Assembly: GCA_002281855.1 (NCBI GenBank)
Contig: NCHQ01000005.1
Span: forward strand, 186,001-250,000
DNA: 64,000 nucleotides
DNA from: Rhodospirillales bacterium 24-66-33
Lineage (GTDB): Bacteria > Pseudomonadota > Alphaproteobacteria > Reyranellales > Reyranellaceae
Direction of reading: 5' to 3'
Part shown: positions 1 to 7,607 of the stretch, in pieces
How positions within the stretch are numbered: the stretch's first letter is position 1
How the letters are laid out: the number at the start of each line of letters is the position of its first letter
Translations under genes and position numbers: made by a program
Notes under the pieces: model-generated
The model's database searches: none
What the model was told of the DNA's origin: nothing
What the model saw: the letters and a program-made list of their open reading frames with translations, nothing else

Positions 1-2
1 TC

Positions 3-326
3 TTCACGACCTTCGTCGAGGAATGGGGCATGGCCGGCGCCCTCGTGCTGCTCGGCCTGTTCGCGCTGGTCGTGGTCTGGGGCTTTTCCATCGCCTTCCG
101 CAGCCAGCATCATTTCGGCCGCCTGCTGGCGCTCGGCGTCACGGCGATGCTGTTCCTCTACATGTTCATCAACACCGCCATGGTGATGGGGATGCTGCCG
201 GTCGTCGGCGTGCCGCTGCCGCTGGTCAGCAACGGCGGCACCGCGCTGCTGTCGGTGATGTTCGCATGCGGCCTGCTGATCGGGGTCAATGTCTACCGCG
301 ATGCGCAACTGCCGAGGACCCGCTAG
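3..326 (+). CDS. rodA: RodA/FtsW-family cell-wall polymerase, C-terminal part (5' end outside window)
   Basis: Only the last 107 codons are in the window. The visible protein has three hydrophobic segments and the loop GVPLPLVSNGGTALL, which matches the conserved GxPLPLVSxGG motif near the C-terminus of SEDS proteins (RodA, FtsW, SpoVE). These are membrane glycosyltransferases that polymerise lipid II; RodA does this in the elongasome with a class B PBP. RodA is preferred over FtsW because the tail ends soon after the last helix (VNVYRDAQLPRTR) and the order GMLPVVGVPLPLVS is RodA-like. An Asn replaces the usual Tyr in the VSYGG core. The partner PBP2/mrdA would be expected just upstream, outside the window. 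Fairly sure of the family, less of the subfamily. Confidence 0.85.
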   Translation, partial: FTTFVEEWGMAGALVLLGLFALVVVWGFSIAFRSQHHFGRLLALGVTAMLFLYMFINTAMVMGMLPVVGVPLPLVSNGGTALLSVMFACGLLIGVNVYRDAQLPRTR

Positions 327-422
327 GCCGATCTGAAAATTCTCTCGAACGAGGCTATCGACAAGGCGGAACAGCCTTGGTATAGCCGCCGCCTTCCGGG
401 CAATGACCCTGCTAGGCAGTGG

Positions 423-498
423 GGGCGCATAGCTCAGTTGGTAGAGCAGCTGACTCTTAATCAGCTTGTCCCAGGTTCGAGCCCTGGTGCGCCCACCA
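423..498 (+). tRNA. tRNA-Lys (anticodon CTT), CCA encoded
   Basis: A 76-nt cloverleaf can be folded. The acceptor stem pairs GGGCGCA (423-429) with TGCGCCC (488-494), followed by discriminator A and an encoded CCA (496-498). The D-arm holds AGCTCAGTTGGTAGAGC, the anticodon loop reads CTCTTAA (anticodon CTT, decoding AAG), and the T-arm has GGTTCGAGCC. It stands alone between rodA and a convergent TetR gene. Confidence 0.97.
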
Positions 499-548
499 AT
501 GCCCGTGAGTTCCAAAACAAATCTATCCCTCCCGTTTCCGGGCGCCGC

Positions 549-1196
549 TCAGAAGAGCGGCAGGGGATCTGAAGCCGCGCGCCTGGCCTCTGCGGCGGGC
601 ACGCCGAGAGCGCGCAGGATGGCCTCGGTCACCCGGGTAGCGTGGCCTTTCCGGGCCGTCCCGAGGGCGATGTTGCGCATCCCCTCCATGGAGGCGCCGA
701 TCACCAGGTCGACCGCCGCGGCCGCATCGTCGACGGTGAACTCGCCCGACCGCAAACCCTTGCGCAACTCTGTCGCCACGAACCCCGTGATCGTCTTGCG
801 AAAGTCGGGATCGATCGAGGCGACGTCGAGGATGAGCAGCGCCCAGCGCGGCGTGGTCTCGGCAAGCCCGAGATAGCGCCGGCAGCCTGCCGCCATCTGT
901 TCCGTGGCCGTCTTCAGCTGGGCCCGCCCCGGCGCGCTGCGGGCGCGGATGGTCTCGGCGATCTCGACGGCGACGGCGCTCACGATTTCGGCCTTGCTGC
1001 GGAAATGATTGTAGACGGTGCCGATGGTCACGCCGGCGGCCGCGGCGATTTCCGGCAGGGATGTCGCGGCGACGCCGCGCGCGGAGAAGACCTCGATCGC
1101 CGAGGCGATCAGCAGGCGCCGTGTGCGCTCCCGTTTCGGAAGCCGCGTTCCCGGCGGGGCGGGCTGCAGCAGGTCGGGCAGGGGTTCCAGCTTCAT
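549..1196 (-). CDS. TetR/AcrR-family transcriptional regulator
   Basis: This 215-residue protein has a TetR N-terminal DNA-binding domain at about residues 20-75. The helix-turn-helix reads TSLPEIAAAAGVTIGTVYNHF, with the family hallmark G-TVYNHF-SK. The C-terminal half is a helical ligand/dimer domain with no assigned ligand. It starts with ATG at 1196 and is transcribed divergently from the sulfatase gene, whose ATG is 81 bp away. The gap between them (1197-1276) is clearly AT-rich compared with the surroundings (AATTAATT at about 1198-1207), as expected for a shared promoter/operator. Control of the sulfatase gene and itself is inferred from this arrangement only. Confidence 0.9.
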   Translation of the reverse strand: MKLEPLPDLLQPAPPGTRLPKRERTRRLLIASAIEVFSARGVAATSLPEIAAAAGVTIGTVYNHFRSKAEIVSAVAVEIAETIRARSAPGRAQLKTATEQMAAGCRRYLGLAETTPRWALLILDVASIDPDFRKTITGFVATELRKGLRSGEFTVDDAAAAVDLVIGASMEGMRNIALGTARKGHATRVTEAILRALGVPAAEARRAASDPLPLF

Positions 1197-1276
1197 TGAA
1201 TTAATTACACTTGTCGCTCAATTTTGGATGGGTCATACAAATTTCGGGGGAGTGTCTTCCAGTATCGGGCGTTACC

Positions 1277-3070
1277 ATGACCTTTCACAAGCAACAGAAG
1301 CCAGATCCGGCCCGACGGGCCTTTCTCGCCGCCGCCTCGGGCGCCGCCGCCGCCTCCCTCCTCGGGCCGGCCCTGGCCGGGGTCGCGCGGGCGCAGCGAC
1401 AACCGGCCGCGCCGGCCGTCGTTCCGGCCTCGGGCAGCCGGGGTGCCCGGCCCAACATCCTCTTCGTCTTCACGGATCAGGAGCGTTATCACGCCAGGTG
1501 GCCCGGTGGCCTGTCGCTGCCGGGCCATGACCGCCTGCAAAGCCGGGGAGTGACGTTCACCAACCACCAGTGTCCGGCGACGATGTGCACGTCGTCGCGC
1601 TCGGTGATGATGACGGGGCTGCAGACTCCGGACAATGGCATGTTCGAGAATCTCGACGTGCCGTGGATGCACGATCTGCCGCTTTCGACGCCGACCCTCG
1701 GGCACATGCTGCGCAAGGCCGGGTACTACACGGCCTACAAGGGCAAGTGGCATCTCAGCAAGGCGACCGACACGCGCGAGATCGGCTCGTTCATGACGGC
1801 CGAGATGGAGAGATACGGCTTCGCCGACAACTTCTCGCCGGGCGACCTGATCGGCCATACGCTGGGCGGCTACGGCTTCGACCATCTTACGGCCGGCAGC
1901 GCCATCAACTGGCTGCGCACCTCGGGACGGCCGCTGTCTGACCAGGGCAAGCCGTGGTGCATGACGGTGAGCTTCGTCAATCCGCACGACGTCATGTACT
2001 TCAACACCGATGCGCCCGGCGAGAGCGTGCAGGACAGCGGCAAGCTGCGCATGCATGCCGCCCGCGCGCCCGAGCATGCGCTCTACAGGAACAGCTGGGA
2101 CGTGCCGGTCCCCGCGACCCTGCGCCAGCCGTTCGATGCGCCGGGACGGCCTGGGGCGCACCGCGAGTTCGATCGCGTCTGGGACTATATCCTGGGCGAC
2201 ATCCCGCTCGAGGATGTGCGCTGGAAGCGGTTCAACGATTACTACATCAACTGCATCCGCAACGTGGACCGGTCGATGGAGGCGCTGTTCGCCGAACTCG
2301 ACGCGCTGGGCCTGGCCGACTCCACCATCATCGTCTTCACCGCCGACCATGGCGAGATGGCCGGCGCGCACGGGCTGCGCGGCAAGGGACCCTTCGCCTA
2401 TCGCGAGACCAATCACCTGCCGATGCAGATCGTCCATCCCGACGTGAAGGGCGGGCAGGCCTGCCAGGCCCTGTCGAGCCACATCGATCTCGTGCCGACG
2501 CTTCTGTCGATGGCCGGCGTGAAGCCGGGGCAGGTGGGCGAATTCGCGGGCCGGGAGCTGCCGGGCCGCGACCTGTCTGTCGTGCTCGCCAATCCCGGCA
2601 GCCAGGGCGTCGACGCGGTGCGGCCCGCAACGCTGTTCACCTATAGCGGCCTCGCCAGCAACGATGCCGCCGTCTTCGACTTCGCCGCCAAGGCGGTGAT
2701 GGCCGGCAAGGATCCGAAGGAGGAGGCCAAGCGCGAGGGCTTCAAGCCCGATCTGCGCAAGCGCGGCCACGTGCGGTCGGCCTTCGACGGCCGCTACCGG
2801 TTCACGCGCTATTTCTCGCCGCTCGACCACAACAGCCCGAAGAACCTCGACGAGTTGTTCAAGTGGAACGACGTCGAGCTGTTCGACCTGTCGGCCGACC
2901 CGACTGAGGTGAACAACCTCGCGGTCGACCGAGCGGCCCATGCGAATCTTCTCACCACCATGAACGGCAAGCTCGAGGCGGTGATCAAGCTCGAGATCGG
3001 CAAGGACGACGGCCGTGAGCTGCCGAACATCGCGGGCATCGATTGGGGTGTCGACAAGATCGATCTCTAG
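1277..3070 (+). CDS. Tat-exported sulfatase (arylsulfatase / choline-sulfatase family)
   Basis: This 597-residue protein hydrolyses sulfate or phosphonate esters by family inference. The chosen ATG at 1277 gives a signal peptide with an arginine pair (PARRAFLAAASGAAAASLL), suggesting Tat export to the periplasm. The alkaline-phosphatase fold is shown by the N-terminal metal motif FVFTDQER and by FTADHGEMAGAHG (about residue 355), a metal-binding sulfatase signature. K-G-K-W-H at about 155 is also typical. The catalytic core reads MCTSSRS where C-x-P/A-x-R is normal, so the Cys that would mature to formylglycine is kept but the usual Pro is Ser. The length fits large bacterial sulfatases. It is divergent from a TetR gene and followed by a terminator. 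Confidence 0.9.
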   Translation: MTFHKQQKPDPARRAFLAAASGAAAASLLGPALAGVARAQRQPAAPAVVPASGSRGARPNILFVFTDQERYHARWPGGLSLPGHDRLQSRGVTFTNHQCPATMCTSSRSVMMTGLQTPDNGMFENLDVPWMHDLPLSTPTLGHMLRKAGYYTAYKGKWHLSKATDTREIGSFMTAEMERYGFADNFSPGDLIGHTLGGYGFDHLTAGSAINWLRTSGRPLSDQGKPWCMTVSFVNPHDVMYFNTDAPGESVQDSGKLRMHAARAPEHALYRNSWDVPVPATLRQPFDAPGRPGAHREFDRVWDYILGDIPLEDVRWKRFNDYYINCIRNVDRSMEALFAELDALGLADSTIIVFTADHGEMAGAHGLRGKGPFAYRETNHLPMQIVHPDVKGGQACQALSSHIDLVPTLLSMAGVKPGQVGEFAGRELPGRDLSVVLANPGSQGVDAVRPATLFTYSGLASNDAAVFDFAAKAVMAGKDPKEEAKREGFKPDLRKRGHVRSAFDGRYRFTRYFSPLDHNSPKNLDELFKWNDVELFDLSADPTEVNNLAVDRAAHANLLTTMNGKLEAVIKLEIGKDDGRELPNIAGIDWGVDKIDL

Positions 3071-3090
3071 GGAGCGATCGTCGATACGGG

Positions 3091-3125
3091 AAAGGCCCTG
3101 CTCGGGAAGGCGGGGCTTTTTCTTT
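3091..3125 (+). terminator. Rho-independent terminator after the sulfatase gene
   Basis: AAAGGCCCTGC pairs with GCGGGGCTTT with one bulged G and a G-T pair, and is followed by TTTTTCTTT. It lies 21 bp after the sulfatase stop codon. Confidence 0.75.
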
Positions 3126-3184
3126 GCGCCGGAGAGTTTCCACCGGGCGGGCTTGCTACAACGGAGGCCTCCGGAGTCCGCCGC

Positions 3185-4762
3185 ATGCCCATCGTCTACC
3201 TTCTTCTCGCTCTCGTTCTCTCAAGCTTCTGCGCCCACGCGCAGACGGCGGCGCCCGACTTCTTCGCCTTCGTGCTGCTGGGCGAAGGAAGCGATGGCCA
3301 ACCCGTGCCGATGGTGCGCAGTGTCGCCGAACGCACAACGGCCTGCCCGATGCTGCGCACCTCCGCGGGAGGCGCCACAATCCCCATGACGGCGCGCCGC
3401 CGCCCGCCGGGCGGCCATTTCGACGAGGTGACGGTCTGCGAAGCGCGCTATCCGGTGGCCGAGGCGGCCAGTGTCGTCCTGGGCAATCGGCGCATCGATC
3501 TGCCGAAAGTCTCGCTCGACACGCCACGCCGGGTCGTGCTGATCGGCGACAGCGGCTGTCGCGGGCCGGCCAAGGACAAGCCGCAGGAGTGCGACGGCGA
3601 CGGCTTCGCCAAGGTCTGGCCGTTCGGCGTGCTGTCCGACGAGGAGGCGGACAAGCGTCCCGACCTGATCGTGCATGTCGGCGACTACAATTATCGCGGC
3701 ACCGAGCGGGGGCTGGTGCTGCCGCCCAGCCTCACCGGCTACGCCGCGCCGCTGAACGTGAATGTCTACGATACCGGCGATCTCGACGACGAGGACATCG
3801 CCAGCCTGCCGATCGGCGCGGCCTACTGGAGCCAGAACATCGAAGGCAGCCCGAACCCGGACAAGTGGAGCAACTGGCGCGACGATTTCTTCAGGCCGGG
3901 GGCCAAGCTCCTGGTGGCGGCCCCGTGGCTGATGAGCCGCGGCAACCACGAACTCTGCAGCCGCGGCGGTCCGGGCTGGTTCTACTTGCTCGATGCCGGG
4001 TCGACGCTTCTGGGTCCGGGCCACTGGCAGGTGGAGTGTCCGCCGCAGCTGCCGCCGGACTGGCGGCCCGGCGCCTGGCCCAAGCCGCCGGCACAGCCCT
4101 TCGCCGGCCTGCCCTTTCCGACGCACACTTCGGCAGCCTTCCGCCTGAAGCTCGGCCGGCTCAACATCATCGCCGTCGATTCGGCGAATGCCGCCGATGC
4201 CGTGCTGTTCAATCTCGACACCTACATTTCGCAGTATCGCGACGTGGCGCGCATGCTGGCCGAGGATCCGACACCCACCTGGGTGGTGACGCACCGGCCG
4301 ATCTGGGCGGTGGTCAAACGCGACAAGGGCGGACCGATCGGCCTCAGCCCCTATGGCTTCATCAACGAGACCCAGCGTGAGGCCATCGACCGCGTTTTCG
4401 GTCGCGGCCTGCCGCCTCACGTCACCGCCGTCATCGCCGGACACATGCACCGCTTCCAGGCGATCGGCTTCGAGGGGCCGCGCCCGCCTCATCTGGCCGT
4501 CGGTACCGGCGGCATGGAGCTGTCGCACGTGCAGCCGCCGCCTTCGCCGGAGAATCCCAGGGCCGCCATCCGCGTGGAAGGGCTGGACAGAAGCCCCGCC
4601 TGGGTCGTCGGCCTGCGCGACTTCGCGGCGATGATCGTGCGGCCGGTCGAAGACGGCACCTGGACCAGCGTCCTCTACGGCACCGAAGGCGAGACCCTGG
4701 CGATCTGCGATTCGCGCTGGCCGGGTCCCGGCCACAAACGCTCGGTATGTGAGCTCCAGTAG
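3185..4762 (+). CDS. Secreted calcineurin-like metallophosphoesterase
   Basis: This 525-residue protein begins with a Sec signal peptide (MPIVYLLLALVLSSFCAHAQ, cleavage after AHA). The binuclear-metal phosphoesterase motifs appear in order: VLIGDSGC (D-x-G variant, about residue 120), VHVGDYNYRG (GD), MSRGNHELC (GNHE), WVVTHRPIW (H) and VIAGHMHRF (GHxH). This set defines the calcineurin-like (Metallophos) fold. The substrate is unknown; a phosphomonoesterase or diesterase acting in the periplasm is likely. It follows the sulfatase by 114 bp behind a terminator, so it probably has its own promoter. Many extra Pro and Trp residues around 280-310 form a family-specific insert. Confidence 0.88.
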   Translation: MPIVYLLLALVLSSFCAHAQTAAPDFFAFVLLGEGSDGQPVPMVRSVAERTTACPMLRTSAGGATIPMTARRRPPGGHFDEVTVCEARYPVAEAASVVLGNRRIDLPKVSLDTPRRVVLIGDSGCRGPAKDKPQECDGDGFAKVWPFGVLSDEEADKRPDLIVHVGDYNYRGTERGLVLPPSLTGYAAPLNVNVYDTGDLDDEDIASLPIGAAYWSQNIEGSPNPDKWSNWRDDFFRPGAKLLVAAPWLMSRGNHELCSRGGPGWFYLLDAGSTLLGPGHWQVECPPQLPPDWRPGAWPKPPAQPFAGLPFPTHTSAAFRLKLGRLNIIAVDSANAADAVLFNLDTYISQYRDVARMLAEDPTPTWVVTHRPIWAVVKRDKGGPIGLSPYGFINETQREAIDRVFGRGLPPHVTAVIAGHMHRFQAIGFEGPRPPHLAVGTGGMELSHVQPPPSPENPRAAIRVEGLDRSPAWVVGLRDFAAMIVRPVEDGTWTSVLYGTEGETLAICDSRWPGPGHKRSVCELQ

Positions 4763-4926
4763 CCGTCAGCCGCATCGGCTGCGCGAGCTGGCGGTGGCCC
4801 CAGGCGTCGTCGCCCCCGAAGGTGTGTTAGTGCTTCTTCAGGCCGGCATCCTGGACCGGCCGCGTTGGTCTTCGAGATTGTTCGGTTCTTTCACCTGTCG
4901 TGCTCACGGCAGCCAGGAGTATCCAG

Positions 4927-6000
4927 ATGACGAAACGCATCGGCATTCTGACGAGCGGCGGCGATTGCGCCGGCCTCAACGCCACGATCCGCGCGGTGGC
5001 ACTGCGGGCGCATCATGGCCATGGATGGACGACGATCGGCCTGCGCTACGGCACGCTGGGCCTGCTCGAGCGCCCCGTCGAGGCCGTCACCCTCGATCCC
5101 GACCGGCTGAGCGCCGCGCTTGCGCGTCAGGGCGGCACGTTCCTCGGCAGCACCAATCGTGGCGATCCCTTCGCCTTTCCGATGCCCGACGGCAGCCGCA
5201 AGGACCGTTCCGGCGAAATGATCGAGGGGCTGAAGCAGCTCGGCCTCGACGGGCTGATCGGGGTCGGCGGCGACGGCAGCCTCGCCATCCTGCGCAAGCT
5301 GCTGGGTCCCTCGGGGATTCCCTTCGTCGGCGTGCCCAAGACCATCGACAACGATGTCGGTCACACCGAGCGCGCGGTCGGCTACTCGACCGCCGTCGCC
5401 ATCGCCACCGAGGCGCTCGACCGGCTGCAGCCGACCGGTACCAGCCACGAACGCACCATGGTGCTCGAAGTGATGGGCCGCGACGCCGGCCACATCGCCA
5501 TCGCCGCCGGCATCGCCGGCGGTGCCGATGTCGTGCTGATTCCCGAAATCCGCTGGAAACTGGAGACCGTCGTCCGGCATATCGCGCAGCTGCGGGCGGT
5601 GGGCCGCACGTCGGCGCTGGTCGTGGTGGCGGAAGCCGCCGGTCAGTCGGACGAGGCCGTGGATCCTGCCGCCGACGCGCCCGATCACGGCGTCGGGGAC
5701 TGGTTGGCCAAGCGGCTGGCCAAGGCCACTGGCGCGGAAGCGCGCGCCACCGTCCTGGGACATGTACAGCGCGGCGCCATGCCCACGGCGGAGGACCGGC
5801 TGCTCGCCTCGGCGCTGGGCGTGCGGGCGGTCGACCTGCTGGCGGAAGGAAAAGGCGACCACATGGTGGCCTGGTGGAACCGCCAGGTGATCGACGTGCC
5901 GCTCGCCAAGGTGGTCGGCCGGTCACGCACCGTCGATGCCGACGGCACCCTCATCCGCACCGCCCGCGCGCTGGGGATCTGCCTGGGGGACGCTGTCTAG
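4927..6000 (+). CDS. 6-phosphofructokinase (PfkA superfamily)
   Basis: A 357-residue phosphofructokinase of glycolysis. The start at 4927 is chosen because AGGAG lies 7 bp upstream and the protein then begins MTKRIGILTSGGDCAGLNA, the standard N-terminal nucleotide loop. The motifs GVGGDGSLAIL (about 105) and GVPKTIDNDVGHTE (about 129, substrate and catalytic Asp) and EVMGRDAGHIA (about 175) cover the active site. In the residue pair that separates donors, Gly is present in GGDG (ATP-type) but Lys in PKTIDND (PPi-type or trypanosomatid-type). The donor is therefore probably ATP but cannot be settled by eye. The C-terminus has the LGHVQRGAMPTAEDR loop for fructose-phosphate binding. Downstream is a repeat-rich gap. 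Confidence 0.92.
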   Translation: MTKRIGILTSGGDCAGLNATIRAVALRAHHGHGWTTIGLRYGTLGLLERPVEAVTLDPDRLSAALARQGGTFLGSTNRGDPFAFPMPDGSRKDRSGEMIEGLKQLGLDGLIGVGGDGSLAILRKLLGPSGIPFVGVPKTIDNDVGHTERAVGYSTAVAIATEALDRLQPTGTSHERTMVLEVMGRDAGHIAIAAGIAGGADVVLIPEIRWKLETVVRHIAQLRAVGRTSALVVVAEAAGQSDEAVDPAADAPDHGVGDWLAKRLAKATGAEARATVLGHVQRGAMPTAEDRLLASALGVRAVDLLAEGKGDHMVAWWNRQVIDVPLAKVVGRSRTVDADGTLIRTARALGICLGDAV

Positions 6001-6031
6001 CGGCCCTTCCGCCTTCACCTTGAGCCGCACT

Positions 6032-6143
6032 ACCTCATCCTGAGGAGCGCCGCGGAGCGGCGCGTCTCGAAGGATGGACAACAGGCGGGGTGCGTGTGCC
6101 CATCCTTCGAGACGCTCACTGCGTTCGCTCCTCAGGATGAGGT
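6032..6143. repeat. Long palindromic intergenic repeat, family A, copy 1
   Basis: The outer arms ACCTCATCCTGAGGAGC (from 6032) and GCTCCTCAGGATGAGGT (to 6143) are perfect reverse complements. Inner arms GCGTCTCGAAGGATG and CATCCTTCGAGACGC also pair, leaving a loop of about 20 nt. A second copy with the same plan is at 16351-16459. The element fills the gap between pfk and the convergent prmB. Confidence 0.9.
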
Positions 6144-6182
6144 CGGTGTTGGAGTGCTCGGCTCGATTTATGGTCGGAGTCG

Positions 6183-6247
6183 GGCGGATAAACGAAACAA
6201 ACGAAACGAACGAAATAAACGGAACAAACGAAGCCAGAGTCGCACCC
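6183..6247 (+). repeat. Dispersed (AAACGA)n-type repeat with conserved flank, copy 1
   Basis: This block is made of imperfect AACGAAAC/AAACGAAC units and ends in GAAGCCAGAGTCGCACCC. A copy in opposite orientation lies at 45457-45512, with GAAGCCGGAGTCGCACCC at the same end and GGCGNATAAACGAAAC at the other, so the flanks as well as the repeats are conserved. The gap 6001-6308 holds only this and the palindromic repeat; I see no gene in it. Confidence 0.8.
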
Positions 6248-6308
6248 CGCCGTGACTCCGCTGCCGTGGTGACCGTTTAACTTCGGAAAATCCTTTTAAA
6301 ACAACCCG

Positions 6309-7190
6309 CTAAGCGAGGTCGCTGCGCGACAGCCAGAAGACCTCGCCCTCGCTCAGCTCGGTGTCGAGCCAGATGAAGGGAAGGCGCGGATAGGCGGCTT
6401 CGAGCGGCGGGCGGCCGCGGCCGATCTCGCACACCAGGCCGCCGCTCTTGGTCAGATGCTCCGGCGCTTGCGCGAGGATGCGATGGACGAGGTCCAGCCC
6501 ATCGTCGCCGGCGGCCAGCGCCATGCGTGGTTCGTGCCGGAACTCGGGCGGCAGCTTTTCCATGCCGCCGGCATCGACATAGGGCGGGTTGCTGATGATC
6601 AGGTCGTAGCGCTGGCCCTGCAGCGGCTTGAACAGATCGCCGCGATGCAGGGTGATGCGGTCGCCGAGACGGTGCGTCGCCACGTTGCGCCGGGCGAGCG
6701 CCAGCGCGCCGGCCGACAGGTCGACGGCATCGATCTTTGCGCGCGGGAAGGCGAGCGCCGCCAGAATGGCCAGGCAGCCCGAGCCACAGCAGAGATCGAG
6801 GATGCGGCGCGGCCTGGCGGTCGGCAGCGCGCCGCCGGCCAGCAGGTCGCCGATGAAGGAACGCGGGATCAGCGCCCTGCGGTCGATGTGGAACCGCACG
6901 CCGTGCATGTAGGCCGCTTCCAGCAGATAGGGCGCCGGCATGCGCAGCCCGATCCGCGCCTCGATCAAGGTCATGAGTCGCGCCTTCTCGGGCTCGGTCG
7001 GCACGAGGTCGAGCCACGGGTCGATGCGGGAGATCGGCAGACGCAGCGCCTCGAGCACCATGAAGGCGGCCTCGTCGACGGCATTGGTCGTGCCGTGGCC
7101 ATAGGCCAGCCGCGCGGCGCGGAAGCGCGCGACGGCGAAGTGGAAGAAATCACCCAGGGTGACGAGAGAGGATTTGGTCACGCGTGCCAT
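6309..7190 (-). CDS. prmB: Ribosomal protein L3 glutamine N5-methyltransferase PrmB
   Basis: This 293-residue AdoMet-dependent enzyme modifies a Gln of ribosomal protein L3 in the family. The N-terminal helical domain contains YGHGTTNAVDEAAFMVLEAL, the PrmB version of the sequence before the Rossmann core. Next come RALIPRSFIGDLL, the AdoMet loop ILDLCCGSGCLAI (about 133) and the catalytic NPPYVD motif (about 200), which holds the glutamine side chain. PrmB is preferred over PrmC because of the extended N-terminus (VDEAAFMVLEALRLP) and the R-S-F-I-G-D motif. It starts at ATG 7190, only 20 bp from the divergent thioredoxin-like gene, so the two promoters overlap. Confidence 0.9.
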   Translation of the reverse strand: MARVTKSSLVTLGDFFHFAVARFRAARLAYGHGTTNAVDEAAFMVLEALRLPISRIDPWLDLVPTEPEKARLMTLIEARIGLRMPAPYLLEAAYMHGVRFHIDRRALIPRSFIGDLLAGGALPTARPRRILDLCCGSGCLAILAALAFPRAKIDAVDLSAGALALARRNVATHRLGDRITLHRGDLFKPLQGQRYDLIISNPPYVDAGGMEKLPPEFRHEPRMALAAGDDGLDLVHRILAQAPEHLTKSGGLVCEIGRGRPPLEAAYPRLPFIWLDTELSEGEVFWLSRSDLA

Positions 7191-7210
7191 GCCGGCCTAC
7201 ATTACCGGAT

Positions 7211-7603
7211 ATGAATCGCCGCGCGCTTCTTTTCGCCGGACTCGCTGTCGCGGCGACCGCTGGGGCTCCGGCACGCGCCGTCCCGGCCGAAATCAGGGTG
7301 ATCCTGATCGGCGGCCCGGACTGTCCGCCCTGCGTGCGCTGGAAGCGCGAGTATCGCGAAGCCTGGATCGCCTCGCCAGAATTCCGCCAGGTCATCTGGG
7401 AAGAGGTCGAGGCGGCGCGCTTCCGCGAGGTCTATCGGGAGCGATACTGGCCGGGCGCTCTCGCGCCCGTCCTGGCCCAGATCCCGCGCAAGAGCGGGGC
7501 GCCGCGGTTCCTGATCGTCCAGGCGGGCCGCATCGTGTCGAACCATCTCGGCGTCAGCAAATGGGCGAGCACGCTCGACGATCTCCGCAAACTTCTGGGA
7601 TAG
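7211..7603 (+). CDS. Small exported thioredoxin-like protein
   Basis: A 130-residue protein starting MNRRALLFAGLAVAATAGAPARA, a short twin-Arg or Sec signal. The mature part begins IRVILIGGPDCPPCVRW, so a CPPC pair stands after the first strand as in thioredoxin-fold proteins. SGAPRFLIVQAGRIV looks like the later cis-Pro strand (A-P-R-F). The rest (ASPEFRQVIWEEVEAARFREVY) is typical of small DsbD/SoxW-like relatives. It is 4 bp upstream of the CoA-transferase and may be co-transcribed, but no functional link is evident. Function in periplasmic thiol chemistry is inferred. Confidence 0.6.
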   Translation: MNRRALLFAGLAVAATAGAPARAVPAEIRVILIGGPDCPPCVRWKREYREAWIASPEFRQVIWEEVEAARFREVYRERYWPGALAPVLAQIPRKSGAPRFLIVQAGRIVSNHLGVSKWASTLDDLRKLLG

Positions 7604-7607
7604 CAAC

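Noticed and set aside
1197..1276. A possible TetR operator between the first TetR gene and the sulfatase
   Set aside because: The DNA is AT-rich (AATTAATT) and suits a promoter, but I find no convincing inverted repeat of the length seen at the other two TetR loci.
1205..2941. A 578-residue minus-strand frame opposite the sulfatase
   Set aside because: Antisense shadow in G+C-rich DNA with no domain-like segments; the sulfatase is firm.
3221..4735. A 504-residue minus-strand frame opposite the metallophosphoesterase
   Set aside because: Antisense shadow; the sense strand carries a full set of catalytic motifs and a signal peptide.
6032..6143. Considered as a CRISPR repeat or small RNA
   Set aside because: Only two copies 10 kb apart, with no spacers or adjacent cas genes; it is a dispersed palindromic repeat instead.
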